NCBI RefSeq assembly: GCF_022095615.2
Contig: NZ_CP155560.1
Coordinates: 491,995 to 555,994, forward strand
DNA length: 64,000 nucleotides
Direction: 5' to 3'
From: Bacillus thuringiensis
Lineage (GTDB): Bacteria; Bacillota; Bacilli; Bacillales; Bacillaceae_G
Shown here: positions 55,168 to 63,966 of the stretch, in pieces
How positions within the stretch are numbered: the stretch's first letter is position 1
How the letters are laid out: each line of letters opens with the position of its first letter
Program-made: the position numbers and the translations under genes
Notes under the pieces: model-generated
Database searches by the model: none
What the model was told of the DNA's origin: nothing
The model's input: the letters and a program-made list of their open reading frames with translations, nothing else

Positions 55168-55205
55168 TAAATAAAAAATACATCCTTATAGGGATGTATT
55201 TTTTA
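55168..55205 (-). terminator. Terminator
   Basis: AAAAAATACATCCTTATAGGGATGTATTTTTTA. Confidence 0.75.
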
Positions 55206-55224
55206 TTAATAATAATGTTATAAA

Positions 55225-55671
55225 TTATTCTACATGAACCGATATACTTTTAGATAATACTTGCATTGAGAAAGGAACTCTAGCTTCAAAAGCTATAGTG
55301 TTTGTTGAATTTGGTGTATTTGAGAAGATGTAAGAATCCTTAATACGTAATCTAAATGTTTTTTCAGATCCGAATGGACCAGTATAAGAACTGACTTCGT
55401 CTAAAGAACTTCCTGAATATCTAACACCATTAACAGTTAAAGCCTCAGAATATGAATCCGGTGTACCTACTTCACTAACTTTCACATAAAGGTAATCGCC
55501 TTTAAGAACAGGAATAGATAAGTAAGAACTTGCACTATACATTTTGTTATTATCGCCTACAGCACTAATACTAACACTTCGTAATGGAGAAGAATCCGCC
55601 TTTGAAATAGTTGGTAAAAATGCTAGTGTAAGTGCAAAACACATAGCTAACATGCCCATAAATTTTTTCAT
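55225..55671 (-). CDS. Secreted beta-rich protein of unknown function
   Basis: 148 residues with a signal peptide (MKKFMGMLAMCFALTLAFLP, site near SKADS). The mature part is beta-rich and Ser-rich (VSISAVGDNNKMY, YLYVKVSEVGTPDSY). No Cys in the mature part. It is bracketed by direct repeats. AAGGAGTTGTTA precedes the ATG. Confidence 0.72.
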   Translation of the reverse strand: MKKFMGMLAMCFALTLAFLPTISKADSSPLRSVSISAVGDNNKMYSASSYLSIPVLKGDYLYVKVSEVGTPDSYSEALTVNGVRYSGSSLDEVSSYTGPFGSEKTFRLRIKDSYIFSNTPNSTNTIAFEARVPFSMQVLSKSISVHVE

Positions 55672-56059
55672 ATTAACAACTCCTTAGGTATGTATTGAAC
55701 ATCCTGTATTTTACAGGTTAAAAATGTAAATTTCAATATTGTTATATAAAGAATAATTATGTAATTATGCATATTTGATATAAAGTATACCAAAACTCGG
55801 ATACATAAATCCGTTGCTGTTACATTAGGGTTACGAAAATAACTAAAAGAAAAAGGCGTCTACAAAAAAAAAATTCTATTCTTATATTTGTAGGATAGTT
55901 TTAGATAAAAAAAATAAAGAGTTTAGTAATATATATATGTATTAATGTAAAATATATATTGCATATATTTTGTTAATAATTTAATATATGGAATATAAGA
56001 TTTATGGTATGAAGTTATCATTTACTAATGAGACATATTTAAAGTCTATAAGTAAAGAG

Positions 56060-56238
56060 ACAATTACAAGAGTAAAAAAAGTCTAATTCAACTGGAGTTT
56101 ACCGATATTGTAAACGCTACGCGAAAAACCAGTAGTCATATTGAAAGTAATAAGTTTAACCCTTTTATTAAAATTTGCATTCATATAGCTAAAACATTAG
56201 ATAAAAGTTTAGATAAATTATTTTGGGAGGAACTTTAA
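56060..56238 (+). pseudogene. XRE-family regulator, 3' fragment
   Basis: The frame reads LIQLEFTDIVNATRKTSSHI and KTLDKSLDKLFWEEL to the stop at 56238. It matches the second half of the small XRE regulators that usually precede the membrane protein downstream. The start is lost through frame breaks. Confidence 0.6.
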
Positions 56239-56239
56239 A

Positions 56240-56710
56240 ATGGAAAAATTAAAAAAATGGTTTTCACTCAGTACACACTCAGATGAAAGAATTCAACAAA
56301 TCGAAATGAAAATTTGGGCGCAATCTGGAATTATTGTCCTACTTTTAGCTTTTATAGATGTTGTAATAAGGGGAGCATATCTACACCACCCATTCCTAGA
56401 ATGGATTGCTTCATTAGCCATTATAATTTGTTATATGATATTCTTTTTTATTAAATCTATTCTGACTGGCGTTTATGAAACTGATATTAATAATAAAGAG
56501 CAATTAAAAGAAAAATTAAAAGAAAAAATGAGTGATACCTTTATCTTGTGTTTTGTAGCAATAGGTGCTACCACATACAAATATAATTTACCTGAAGATT
56601 TCGTTGGATGGTTAGCAGTAATAGCAAAATTTATTATACTTTTTGCTTTCCTATTTGGTGTTCAATATCTTATTACAGTAATAGCTTGGAAGAGATCAAA
56701 TGAAATTTAA
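56240..56710 (+). CDS. Membrane protein paired with an XRE regulator
   Basis: 156 residues with four hydrophobic spans (GIIVLLLAFIDVVI, WIASLAIIICYMIFFFI, TFILCFVAIGATT, FIILFAFLFGVQYLITVIAW) and a basic N-terminus. It belongs to a family common in the B. cereus group behind small XRE regulators (DUF6773-like; not certain). It starts 2 bp after the XRE relic; the ribosome site GGGAGGAAC lies inside that relic. With the regulator broken, its control is probably lost. Confidence 0.65.
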   Translation: MEKLKKWFSLSTHSDERIQQIEMKIWAQSGIIVLLLAFIDVVIRGAYLHHPFLEWIASLAIIICYMIFFFIKSILTGVYETDINNKEQLKEKLKEKMSDTFILCFVAIGATTYKYNLPEDFVGWLAVIAKFIILFAFLFGVQYLITVIAWKRSNEI

Positions 56711-56722
56711 TACATATAGACA

Positions 56723-56768
56723 AAAAAGCTTATCCTTTAGTATTTAATGATAAGCTTTTTTATTATTT
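56723..56768. terminator. Terminator
   Basis: AAAAAAGCTTATCCTTTAGTATTTAATGATAAGCTTTTTTA. The gap 56769-57050 is empty apart from this. Confidence 0.7.
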
Positions 56769-57050
56769 TTTTTCGTTTTTTTTGTTTTTGGTGTATTTCC
56801 TTCTCTTAGGTTGATAGCGATGCGGTGTTACTCCATCACTATCAATTTAAAAGAATGATTCCACGTTTTAAGAAGTAATTAATTTGTTTTGATTGAAAAT
56901 AGATTATAAAGTTAATATTTAAATATAAAGAATTTGAATATTAACATGTTATCGTTTGAATGATTCAGATATGGGATAGAAAGTCAATATTTGTATCTGA
57001 GGTCGTTTATACATATGAAAGAATTAAATTATGAAAAGGCGGTATGTATT

Positions 57051-57749
57051 ATGAAAGCAATTAAATTAGCAGGCTTAACAATTGTAGCAAGTTTATTGTT
57101 GGCAGCGTGTGGTACTGAAGAAGCAAAAATAGAGCAAGATGCGAAGAAAGAGGAACAAAAAGAAAAAGTTAAAGCATTTCAGGAAGAAAAGCAGCAAGAA
57201 CATAAGAAAGTAACTGTGCAGCAATCGACGGATAAATCAAAACAGCATGAAAATGTAATTAAGGAAACAGTTAAAGAAGAATCAAAAGCAGAGCCAACGC
57301 CAGTTAAACAGCCGAAAGCCAGTGGGTTAAATGAAGCGCAAGCAGAAGAAAAAGCGGAACAATCAGTGACAGCACAAGGCCAGGGAGCGCGTAATAAAGA
57401 TGTGAAATTAAGTCAATTAGGAATTCAATCAGCAAAGGATGGAATAAAGGTGGCTGCACAGGCGCTAGACGTCCATATTGAAGCAAAAGACAGTCTAACT
57501 CGAATTGTTGTTATCGTTCCAGCGGGAACAACTAAAGAACGAGCGCAACAAGTAGGCGACATAGCAGCGCGCCAGGTGGCAAGTTTCGGGACAATGGGAT
57601 TATATGTAGATTTGAAAACACCTTCAAAAGACTATTTAGGGGAATATTAGGAAAATTTCTCTGGTGATATCGGGATCTATGACAGCAACGAAAAACAATT
57701 AGTACGTGGATACATTTCCAAGTTAAATCCAACAAAAATTAAATGGTAA
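57051..57749 (+). pseudogene. YhcN/YlaJ-type sporulation lipoprotein with amber stop replacing Trp
   Basis: Lipoprotein (lipobox LLAAC near residue 20) with a long charged helix (Lys/Glu/Gln-rich, ~25-100) and a C-terminal YhcN/YlaJ domain (SLTRIVVIVPAGTTKERAQQ). The frame stops with TAG at 57648-57650, yet it continues in frame for 32 more codons to TAA at 57747. The partial copy at 61.95 kb has TGG at this very codon (GEYW versus GEY-stop). The present product is therefore 199 residues, lacking its last part (ENFSGDIGIYD ... KLNPTKIKW). Function in spore envelope or germination is known only for the family. Confidence 0.75.
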
Positions 57750-57757
57750 GAAAAACA

Positions 57758-57788
57758 AGATCCCTACACAATGTGTGGGGATTTTTCC
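57758..57788 (+). terminator. Terminator of the yhcN-like gene
   Basis: AGATCCCTACACAATGTGTGGGGATTTTTCC. The same hairpin is found behind the second copy (62099-62130). Confidence 0.75.
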
Positions 57789-58400
57789 ATAAAGAAAAGA
57801 CACCCAAAGGTGCCTTCTCCTACTTGATCTACATAAGACTTCTCTTACAGCACAAATATATCTAGGTTCCCACCCAATTACATTTTACTACAACTGTTTA
57901 TATAGTTTTATTAATTTAATGTAAATTAATAAAGAAAAGACACCCAAAGGTGCCTTTCTCCGACTTGAACTACTTTAATTTTATATAAATATACACGTAT
58001 TACCCCTTTGTTATACGTGTAAACACATCCTATAAAACAGAATCGTCTTTATACACCAGATTGTTAGTTCACTAAATATCAAGAGATTTAAGATCAATAC
58101 GTTACGTCTTTCAAAAGAATCTGCTTTATAGAATGTATCCACAATTTATATTTTACTACATGTAATATTTATTTGGTGTATTTTTTGAGAATATGTATAA
58201 TTGCATAAAGTTCACGAAAAAATGAGAGTATAATTTGGTATTGTGTAATAAAGATAAGGCCCACCTACGGAAATAGGTGGGCTTTTTTGGGGCAATACTA
58301 TCTCAATGCATAAAAGGGAATTTATATTAAAATAATAGCATATTCTTAGAGTTCTTATATTGAGAAATAAAGAAAAGACACCCAAAGGTGCCTTCTCCAA
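57788..58400 (-). repeat. Three copies of a ~30-bp terminator-like repeat
   Basis: TAAAGAAAAGACACCCAAAG GTGCCTTCTCC-type units lie near 57791, 57931 and 58369; a relative with GACGCCATAAGGCGTC lies near 58983. On the minus strand each is GGCACC-TTTG-GGTGTC followed by TTTTCTTT, an intrinsic terminator. Otherwise 57830-58406 holds no gene; a further hairpin with T-tract (GCCCACCTACGGAAATAGGTGGGC) lies at 58259-58288. Confidence 0.75.
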
Positions 58401-58406
58401 TAGTTT

Positions 58407-58517
58407 TTAGCAGAAACAACTGCATCCGATAATGATTAATAGTATAAAGAGTACAACGAGTAAAGCAAAGCCTCCAGCAAAACCACAGCCTTCGCCGCAA
58501 CTACCACCATATCCCAT
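58407..58517 (-). CDS. YjcZ-family sporulation protein
   Basis: 36 residues: a Gly/Cys-rich head (MGYGGSCGEGCGFAGG) and a hydrophobic segment ALLVVLFILLIIIGCSCFC. This is the layout of the YjcZ/YczN group of tiny spore proteins. AAAGGAGGA precedes the ATG, and the 58369 repeat terminates it. A second copy without ribosome site is at 62169. Confidence 0.85.
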   Translation of the reverse strand: MGYGGSCGEGCGFAGGFALLVVLFILLIIIGCSCFC

Positions 58518-58767
58518 AATTATAGTTCCTCCTTTAGATAAGAGAATAAAACTAGGGTTCATTTCATGGATTTTAATGGGTTCACTTTACCTTATGTTTT
58601 TACGTTTGAATTGAGCAGGTCTTTTTGAAAATAAGGGAAATATAATTTAATGTGTTTCCGCTGAATGTTGGTAAATTACACATTTTTTAAAACAGACTAT
58701 TTAATTATATCAATAGTAAGATTATTGAATATAATGTATTAAATCCTAACAGAAGGGAGGATTAGCC

Positions 58768-58902
58768 ATGCAATTAGTTTGTTTTAAAGTTGTAAATGGA
58801 CAATACTTTTTAGTTGTAGAAGGTATCGAGATTCCTACGCCAATTCCAGCTTTTGCTGCAGCTTTATTAATTGGTTTAGGAGTAATCCCGCTTTGTTCTT
58901 AA
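58768..58902 (+). CDS. 44-residue hydrophobic peptide of unknown function
   Basis: The head MQLVCFKVVNGQYFLVVEGI is followed by EIPTPIPAFAAALLIGLGVI and ends PLCS. Two Cys at residues 5 and 43. AGAAGGGAGG precedes the ATG and a hairpin with T-rich tail follows (AACCCTTAAGCATATGAATGCTTGGGGGTTTTC, 58940-58974). The codons and signals look genuine. It may be a small spore or membrane peptide or a bacteriocin-like product. Confidence 0.6.
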   Translation: MQLVCFKVVNGQYFLVVEGIEIPTPIPAFAAALLIGLGVIPLCS

Positions 58903-59297
58903 TTTAAGGAATTCCAAACGGCACTACCTTTCAATCGATAACCCTTAAGCATATGAATGCTTGGGGGTTTTCTTAAAATAAAAAAGAAAAGACGCCATAA
59001 GGCGTCCCCCACAATTAGGTAGATAAGACTTTAGTTTTCCAATCTAAAGGAATTTTGTATCAGCTCTTTGAAAGTATATCATAATATCTGATTGAATTAT
59101 TATGCATTATTACATACTTTCCCCAAACACTCTAGTTTCTATTTGATAAAATAAAATAGAAACATTTCCAAAAATCAAATAAATATTTCTAAAAATCCCA
59201 AATATTTAAAAGGGCATCAAAAGTGATACATTTAAGGTGCAAATTATAAAAAAATATTAAAGGGGGAAAAAGCAGTATTAAAAAGCAATTATAAGCG

Positions 59298-59477
59298 GTG
59301 GGCAGTTATACAAGTTATATGAACCTGAATTTTGTTGAAAAAGGATACTCATTTAAGTGTACTTTTTCTGACTTGGACCAACTTAATTTTAATAATTTGA
59401 ATGAAGAATCATCATTTGTTTATTCTGATTTCCGAAAAAGTTTTAATAGATTCATACTGAACAAATATACTTTTTAG
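59298..59477 (+). CDS. Short coding-like frame before the monooxygenase
   Basis: 59 residues from GTG (or 52 from ATG 59319), with YMNLNFVEKGYSFKCTFSDL and FVYSDFRKSFNRFILNKYTF. It lacks a good ribosome site and could be the 3' remainder of a larger gene. Its stop lies 18 bp before the next start. The rest of 59016-59297 is empty. Confidence 0.3.
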   Translation: MGSYTSYMNLNFVEKGYSFKCTFSDLDQLNFNNLNEESSFVYSDFRKSFNRFILNKYTF

Positions 59478-59495
59478 GAAGAGGAGAGATTATTG

Positions 59496-61022
59496 ATGGA
59501 TAATCAATTACTGTATCAACAGCAAAAAAGAGAAAAGGCACTCGTGATTGGAGCTGGTATTGCAGGCTTAATTACTGCACGCGTGCTTTCCAGTTATTTT
59601 GAGACAGTGATAGTTATTGAAAAAGATGATTTACCCCAAAAACCATCTGAACGTCCAGGTACGCCTCAAGACTTTCATCCTCATCGTGTCTTACCACGTG
59701 GAGAAATAATTATGAACCGTTTCTTTCCTGGATATGTTGATGATTTATTAAATCTAGGGGCCCATAATGTCAAGAATGATAAAATGATTCGATTTTCTCC
59801 GTATGGGGCACTGGAACTAGTTATAGAACGAAAAGGTGCAGCGAGCAGTCGGGCATTGTTAGAATGGGCAATCCGCCAACGTGTACAAGAAATTTCGAAT
59901 GTACATTTTCATTCAAAGCAAGCGGTGACAGGACTTCTAACTTCGTCTGATCACAAGCGTGTTGTTGGGGTCAATATTCAAGAACGAGATGAATTAAAAA
60001 CAAAGCGAACGATGTTAACTGATTTGGTAATTGACACATGTGGCCGTCAATCTAAACTCAATAAATGGCTTACATCTATGGGATATGATGTTCCAGAACC
60101 AGAACGTTTAAAGGTGAATTTTGGATATAGCACGAGATACTATAAAGTACCCCCACATATCAAAGAGAAATTGAGTGCAATTTCTGAAGGAGATCCTGCT
60201 AAAGACGTTGGTGCTGTAGGGCTATTATATATTGAAGATAACATAGCTCAAGCGCTACTATTTGTTGCTGGAGGTACGCACTATCCACCAACCAATTCAA
60301 AAGAATATGAAAAAGAACTGGATTCATTAGTTACCCCTATGATGAGGGAGTTAATCAAAGAGTTAGATCCAATTAGTGTCCCAAGAGGATTTAGAGCGCA
60401 TGAATCAACTCGTCAACATTTTGAACAAATGGAAAATTGGCCATCTGGATTATTAGTGTTAGGTGATGCTTTTTGTAACTTTGATCCCATTTATGGACAA
60501 GGGATGACCGTAGCTGCCATTGAAGCTGAAATGTTAGATACTTGTTTACAAGAACATGCTACTCATAAACCTGGATTCGAACGCAAAGTACTGCAACGTA
60601 TGCAACAGGCTATTGAGCCAGCATGGTGGCTGAGTTCAATTGCGGATTTGCGTTGGAAGGGTGTTGAACATGTAGGAGCCGTTCCACTAAAAGGTGTGAA
60701 ATTTGCACAGAAATATTTTGATTTATATCTTAAACAAGCTTTAAAGCAAGCAAATCAGGGGAATTCATCCATGCTTCAAAAATATATAATGATGAATGGA
60801 TTAGTTTATTCCCCTTATGAAGTCATTAACTCAGATATGTTAAACATGTTAATCACTGGAGATGAGTCTTCGGAAGGGAATGAACTTTTGAACGAAATTG
60901 GAGAAGTAGATAAGAGATTACGGCAAGAAAGAATAGATGAACTAATCCCTTCTTTTACATTAGCTTTTGAGAATAACATTCCCAATCTATTCTCTTCCAT
61001 TTCAATTTCCAATGCCAAATGA
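59496..61022 (+). CDS. FAD-dependent monooxygenase/oxidoreductase
   Basis: 508 residues. Rossmann motif VIGAGIAGLITARVL near residues 18-32, the acidic end of beta-2 at VIVIEKD, and the GD motif LVLGDAFCNFDPIYGQGMTV near 318-337 place it in the PHBH-like group of flavoprotein hydroxylases or epoxidases. The C-terminal ~110 residues are helical. GAGGAGAG precedes the start. It stands alone; the substrate is unknown. Confidence 0.85.
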   Translation: MDNQLLYQQQKREKALVIGAGIAGLITARVLSSYFETVIVIEKDDLPQKPSERPGTPQDFHPHRVLPRGEIIMNRFFPGYVDDLLNLGAHNVKNDKMIRFSPYGALELVIERKGAASSRALLEWAIRQRVQEISNVHFHSKQAVTGLLTSSDHKRVVGVNIQERDELKTKRTMLTDLVIDTCGRQSKLNKWLTSMGYDVPEPERLKVNFGYSTRYYKVPPHIKEKLSAISEGDPAKDVGAVGLLYIEDNIAQALLFVAGGTHYPPTNSKEYEKELDSLVTPMMRELIKELDPISVPRGFRAHESTRQHFEQMENWPSGLLVLGDAFCNFDPIYGQGMTVAAIEAEMLDTCLQEHATHKPGFERKVLQRMQQAIEPAWWLSSIADLRWKGVEHVGAVPLKGVKFAQKYFDLYLKQALKQANQGNSSMLQKYIMMNGLVYSPYEVINSDMLNMLITGDESSEGNELLNEIGEVDKRLRQERIDELIPSFTLAFENNIPNLFSSISISNAK

Positions 61023-61095
61023 GGAAAAGGTAGTACAAATCAATGAATATTTGTATTAGATATACTCTAATTTTGTATATCTTACACACTATAAC

Positions 61096-61143
61096 AAAGA
61101 AGAAACATAACCTCTTATTTTCTGCAGGTATATGTTTCTTTTT
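61096..61143 (+). terminator. Terminator of the monooxygenase gene
   Basis: AAGAAACATAACCTC ... GGTATATGTTTCTTTTT. The IS605-type left end begins directly in its tail. Confidence 0.65.
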
Positions 61144-61145
61144 AT

Positions 61146-61222
61146 CATTTTAGCCAAGAAGACTCCTTCCTCAAGGAGCGTGAAGGGTCACAGCCCAGTG
61201 AGTAGGTGGGGAAGGAGGAATC
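61146..61222 (+). mobile_element. Solo IS605-type left end
   Basis: CATTTTAGCCAAGAAGACTC continues almost as in the tnpB element at 4264 for ~70 bp (CTTCCTCAAGGAGCG ... GTGAGTAGGTGGG) and follows TTTAT. No tnpB or right end remains. Confidence 0.65.
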
Positions 61223-61224
61223 AT

Positions 61225-61553
61225 CTAATATATATTATTACGGGTATCATAATTTAATTCTATTTGGCCACTCTCTTGATCTTTTGTACCATTATAATTA
61301 AATACATCCAGTTTATATTGAAGGGAATATCTTGTATAGCGTTTTTCAAAAGCTTTTTCCCCTACGGCTTTATATTGTTTAATCCACTGTTGGAGTACAC
61401 TCGGATGAACCTTTATGGATCTCGCAAGCCTTTTCACTCCGTCACTGCCATCTAAATATTTTTTTACTGCCTTTACTTTTTCTTCAGGTGAGAATTTAGC
61501 CATAAAAAAGTACACCTCCAATTGTTGTTCGTGTCTAACAATTGGGGTGCACA
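61225..61553 (-). pseudogene. IS3-family orfA fragment with its terminal repeat
   Basis: The IS end TGTGCACCCCAATTGTTAGA (complement of 61534-61553) forms a hairpin with AACAATTGGAGGTGTAC, which includes the ribosome site. OrfA starts at 61503 (MAKFSPEEKVKAVKKYLDG ... VHPSVLQQWIKQYKAVGEKA, HTH) but loses its normal end after ~70 residues and runs into foreign sequence up to the IS605 left end. orfB is absent. Confidence 0.7.
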
Positions 61554-61572
61554 TTATTCAGGCGGTTTTCTT

Positions 61573-61914
61573 TTATACTTCTATATCTTTCCCCTCTGCT
61601 ACCACTTTATCTCTCCACAATACAAGTAGTTTTCTAAATTCAGAGGTCTCAATTTTACATTGGTTATTTGGGTCACTCATAAAGAAGTTAATAGCACTAG
61701 TATAATTAGGTTCAATGTAGACTGCTGCTACGTTCCCTTCTATTTCATATTGCGGAACAGTTTGGTCAACTATATTATCCAAAATCTGTATATACTCATC
61801 TGCTTCATCATCTAAAATATCTTCTAAAAAATGAGAAATTATAGAAATCTCCTTTGGCAAACGTATTCTCAATCCGCCAAGTTCATCACGATAAAATTCA
61901 TATGTATATTTCAT
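61573..61914 (-). CDS. Small acidic protein, candidate orphan immunity protein
   Basis: 113 residues, many Asp/Glu: YEFYRDELGGLRIRLPKEIS, then HFLEDILDDEADEYIQILDN and GNVAAVYIEPNYTSAINFF. The composition and single-domain size are like immunity proteins of polymorphic toxins, but I cannot name a family. ACCTCC lies before the ATG complement (TAGGAGGTAAAAT). It is flanked by an IS3 relic and a duplicated yhcN fragment. Confidence 0.6.
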   Translation of the reverse strand: MKYTYEFYRDELGGLRIRLPKEISIISHFLEDILDDEADEYIQILDNIVDQTVPQYEIEGNVAAVYIEPNYTSAINFFMSDPNNQCKIETSEFRKLLVLWRDKVVAEGKDIEV

Positions 61915-61935
61915 ATTTTACCTCCTAGTATAGAC

Positions 61936-62090
61936 AGGATATTATGTAGATTTGAAATCACCGTCAAAAGACTATTTAGGGGAATATTGGGAAAATTTTT
62001 CTGGTGATATCGGTATCTATGACAGCAATGAAAAACAATTGGCACGTGGATATATTTTCAAGTTAAATCCAATAAAAATTAAATGGTAAG
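61936..62090 (+). pseudogene. Duplicated 3' fragment of the yhcN-like gene
   Basis: About 150 bp match the end of the gene at 57051 (VDLKSPSKDYLGEYWENFSG ... KLNPIKIKW) with a few changes. TGG is kept where the larger copy has TAG. It has no start. Confidence 0.8.
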
Positions 62091-62168
62091 AAAAACAAGG
62101 TCCCTACACAATGTGTGGGGATTTTTCCATAAAGAAAAGACAACCAACTGTGCCTTTTCTAATAGTTT

Positions 62169-62261
62169 TTAGCAGAAACAACTGCATCTGATAATGATTA
62201 ATAGTATAAAGAGTACAACGAGTAAAGCAAAGCCGCCGCCCCAACTACCACCATATCCCAT
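62169..62261 (-). pseudogene. Second yjcZ copy, shortened and without ribosome site
   Basis: 30 residues (MGYGGSWGGGFALLVVLFIL...), lacking six head residues found in the copy at 58407. Upstream sequence differs and has no AGGAGG, so it is probably silent. The region joins yhcN 3' sequence directly to yjcZ, unlike 57.7-58.5 kb. Confidence 0.7.
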
Positions 62262-62324
62262 AATAATGTTTTGAGGGCTGAAATCTGTCCAAATCCAGGC
62301 TTACCTCACTGTCGCTTGCCAAAA

Positions 62325-62382
62325 TATGAAAAAAATAGCCCTCCATCTAATCAAAAAAGGGTTAGTGGAGGACTATTTTTTA
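62325..62382. terminator. Bidirectional terminator-like hairpin
   Basis: AAATAGCCCTCCATCTAATC and GGGTTAGTGGAGGACTATTTTTT pair. In 62383-62972 no gene is visible; a small hairpin (AAAGACACTATATAGTGTTTTTTC) lies at 62544-62568. Confidence 0.6.
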
Positions 62383-62972
62383 ATTCTATTATTTACTGTT
62401 GTTTTTCTTTCATTAAAATCAAAAAAGATTTCAGAGTGTCTTTCAGATATTCTCTTTGCAGGAGCAGCAGTTCTAACTACAATTAATAGTAAGAGGGTAT
62501 AGAGATATCCTCTTACTATTGATTAAAGGCATGAAACATAAGAAAAGACACTATATAGTGTTTTTTCTTGTTGATATAGCTCTAAAGAAAATGTATTGAT
62601 TAATCAAAGATTGTTGGATGCTTCTTGTTTAATCTTAGCATAACATAAATATGAGGTTTCATTAATAAAACTTTATATATTAATATTATATAAATAAGTT
62701 TATCTCAAATACTATTAGGAAAATTATATTTTTCTATATTTAGAACTAAGTTAGTAGTCTTTTTTATAGTTATATATTGAAACCTTAATAATTGTAATAG
62801 GTAAATTGATTGTAAAATATATACATTTATAGTTAGTTGTATTAATATTATTATAAATATTGGAAATTGAGGGTGATAAATGTAAATAATTTAGATGAAA
62901 TTTGAAACTTTCTATAGTAAGTTTATAGTTTTGGGAGAAGAAGAAAAATTAAATTTTGGAGGTTAATTCACT

Positions 62973-63488
62973 ATGTTAAAGAAAATGATGTTTATGTTAA
63001 TGGCTCTTACTCTAGTTTTTGTCCCAACTCTCGCTTCAGCTGCAACTATAGAGGATGGGAAAAAATACAACGCAACACACGAGGAATTAGAAGCTCAAGT
63101 TAAAGAATTAGAATATATATTTTCGGTATTAATGGTAAAAGATGAAGAAACAGGTAAGTATGTTCTTAATAAAGAAGAGTTAGCGAAATCTTCATATAAC
63201 AATGAAGAAAAAGCAGCTATTATAGCTGGTGTTTATATAATGAATGATGAAGAAATTCCATCTAATATGTACTCTAGTAACGTTTGGGAAAGATGTTGGC
63301 AGGATGCATTAGGTATTAGTAAATCATATTTTAATCAAATAAAATCGTATCTTAAGAAAGAGGATTACTGGGGAGCATTGGGAATGCTTTCGTTGCTTGG
63401 GCTACCATATAAGCCTGCGTTGTTATTTGCTTTTGCAGTAACTTGCGGGCCAGCTCCAGCTTATATTGCACCTAACCCTCATGAATAA
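62973..63488 (+). CDS. Secreted two-Cys protein of unknown function
   Basis: 171 residues: signal peptide (MLKKMMFMLMALTLVFVP, site ASAAT), a charged helical middle (NATHEELEAQVKELEYIF), and a hydrophobic C-terminal third with two Cys ~48 residues apart (WERCWQDALGIS ... FAVTCGPAP). Such a hydrophobic tail with a single possible disulfide recalls secreted bacteriocin-like proteins, but no family is recognised. GGAGGTTAATT precedes the ATG. Confidence 0.7.
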   Translation: MLKKMMFMLMALTLVFVPTLASAATIEDGKKYNATHEELEAQVKELEYIFSVLMVKDEETGKYVLNKEELAKSSYNNEEKAAIIAGVYIMNDEEIPSNMYSSNVWERCWQDALGISKSYFNQIKSYLKKEDYWGALGMLSLLGLPYKPALLFAFAVTCGPAPAYIAPNPHE

Positions 63489-63751
63489 TAAGCCTGATAT
63501 TTTATAAGTAAATGAACTAAAATTAGAATCTCTTTTGTGAATCTATTGATGCAAAAGAGATTCTTTTATCTTTTTAAACAAGTATTTCTGTTAAATATGA
63601 AAATATTAAGTATATTCTGTTGAAAAAAAGTAGATTTGAAGTAAGTTAAACTTTCATATGATATGCTTATTCTATACTAACTAATTTTCAGGTGAGGAGT
63701 TGATCGGTTATTACTAGTATAGAGAATATATATAATGTTTCTGTATTCTTA

Positions 63752-63901
63752 ATGCTTTTATCTACTTTTTGTTTTTATCTGTATTTACGAAAAATAAAAA
63801 GAGAAAGAAAGCTCACTGGTTTCGAATTTACAATGTATATCATAACACAAGTTAGTTACATTCTTTGGGGAATCTATATTATTTATATAAACTTTGGATG
63901 A
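63752..63901 (+). CDS. Small two-span membrane protein downstream
   Basis: 49 residues from ATG 63752 (MLLSTFCFYLYLRKIKRERK ... FTMYIITQVSYILWGIYIIY). The same frame is open upstream to ~63706 behind GGTGAGGAG but without a standard start there. It may be an immunity-like partner of the secreted protein 260 bp upstream. A terminator follows at 63933-63966. Confidence 0.45.
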   Translation: MLLSTFCFYLYLRKIKRERKLTGFEFTMYIITQVSYILWGIYIIYINFG

Positions 63902-63932
63902 TATTTTTTGTTTTATGAAAAAAAGGCTATTA

Positions 63933-63966
63933 AAAAAGGGTTTGAGATAAATATCAAACCCTTTTG
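63933..63966 (+). terminator. Terminator
   Basis: AAAAAAGGGTTTGAGATAAATATCAAACCCTTTTG. Confidence 0.75.

Larger units (their letters stand above)
54992..55856 (+). repeat. Pair of ~74-bp direct repeats bracketing a secreted-protein gene
   Basis: AAAGTAAACCAAAACTCGAA... (54992-55065) recurs as AAAGTATACCAAAACTCGGA... (55782-55856) with about 80% identity. The gene at 55225-55671 lies between them in the opposite direction. Confidence 0.75.

Noticed and set aside
62271..62486. 71-codon open frame
   Set aside because: It runs through a terminator hairpin, has no ribosome site and an unlikely composition.
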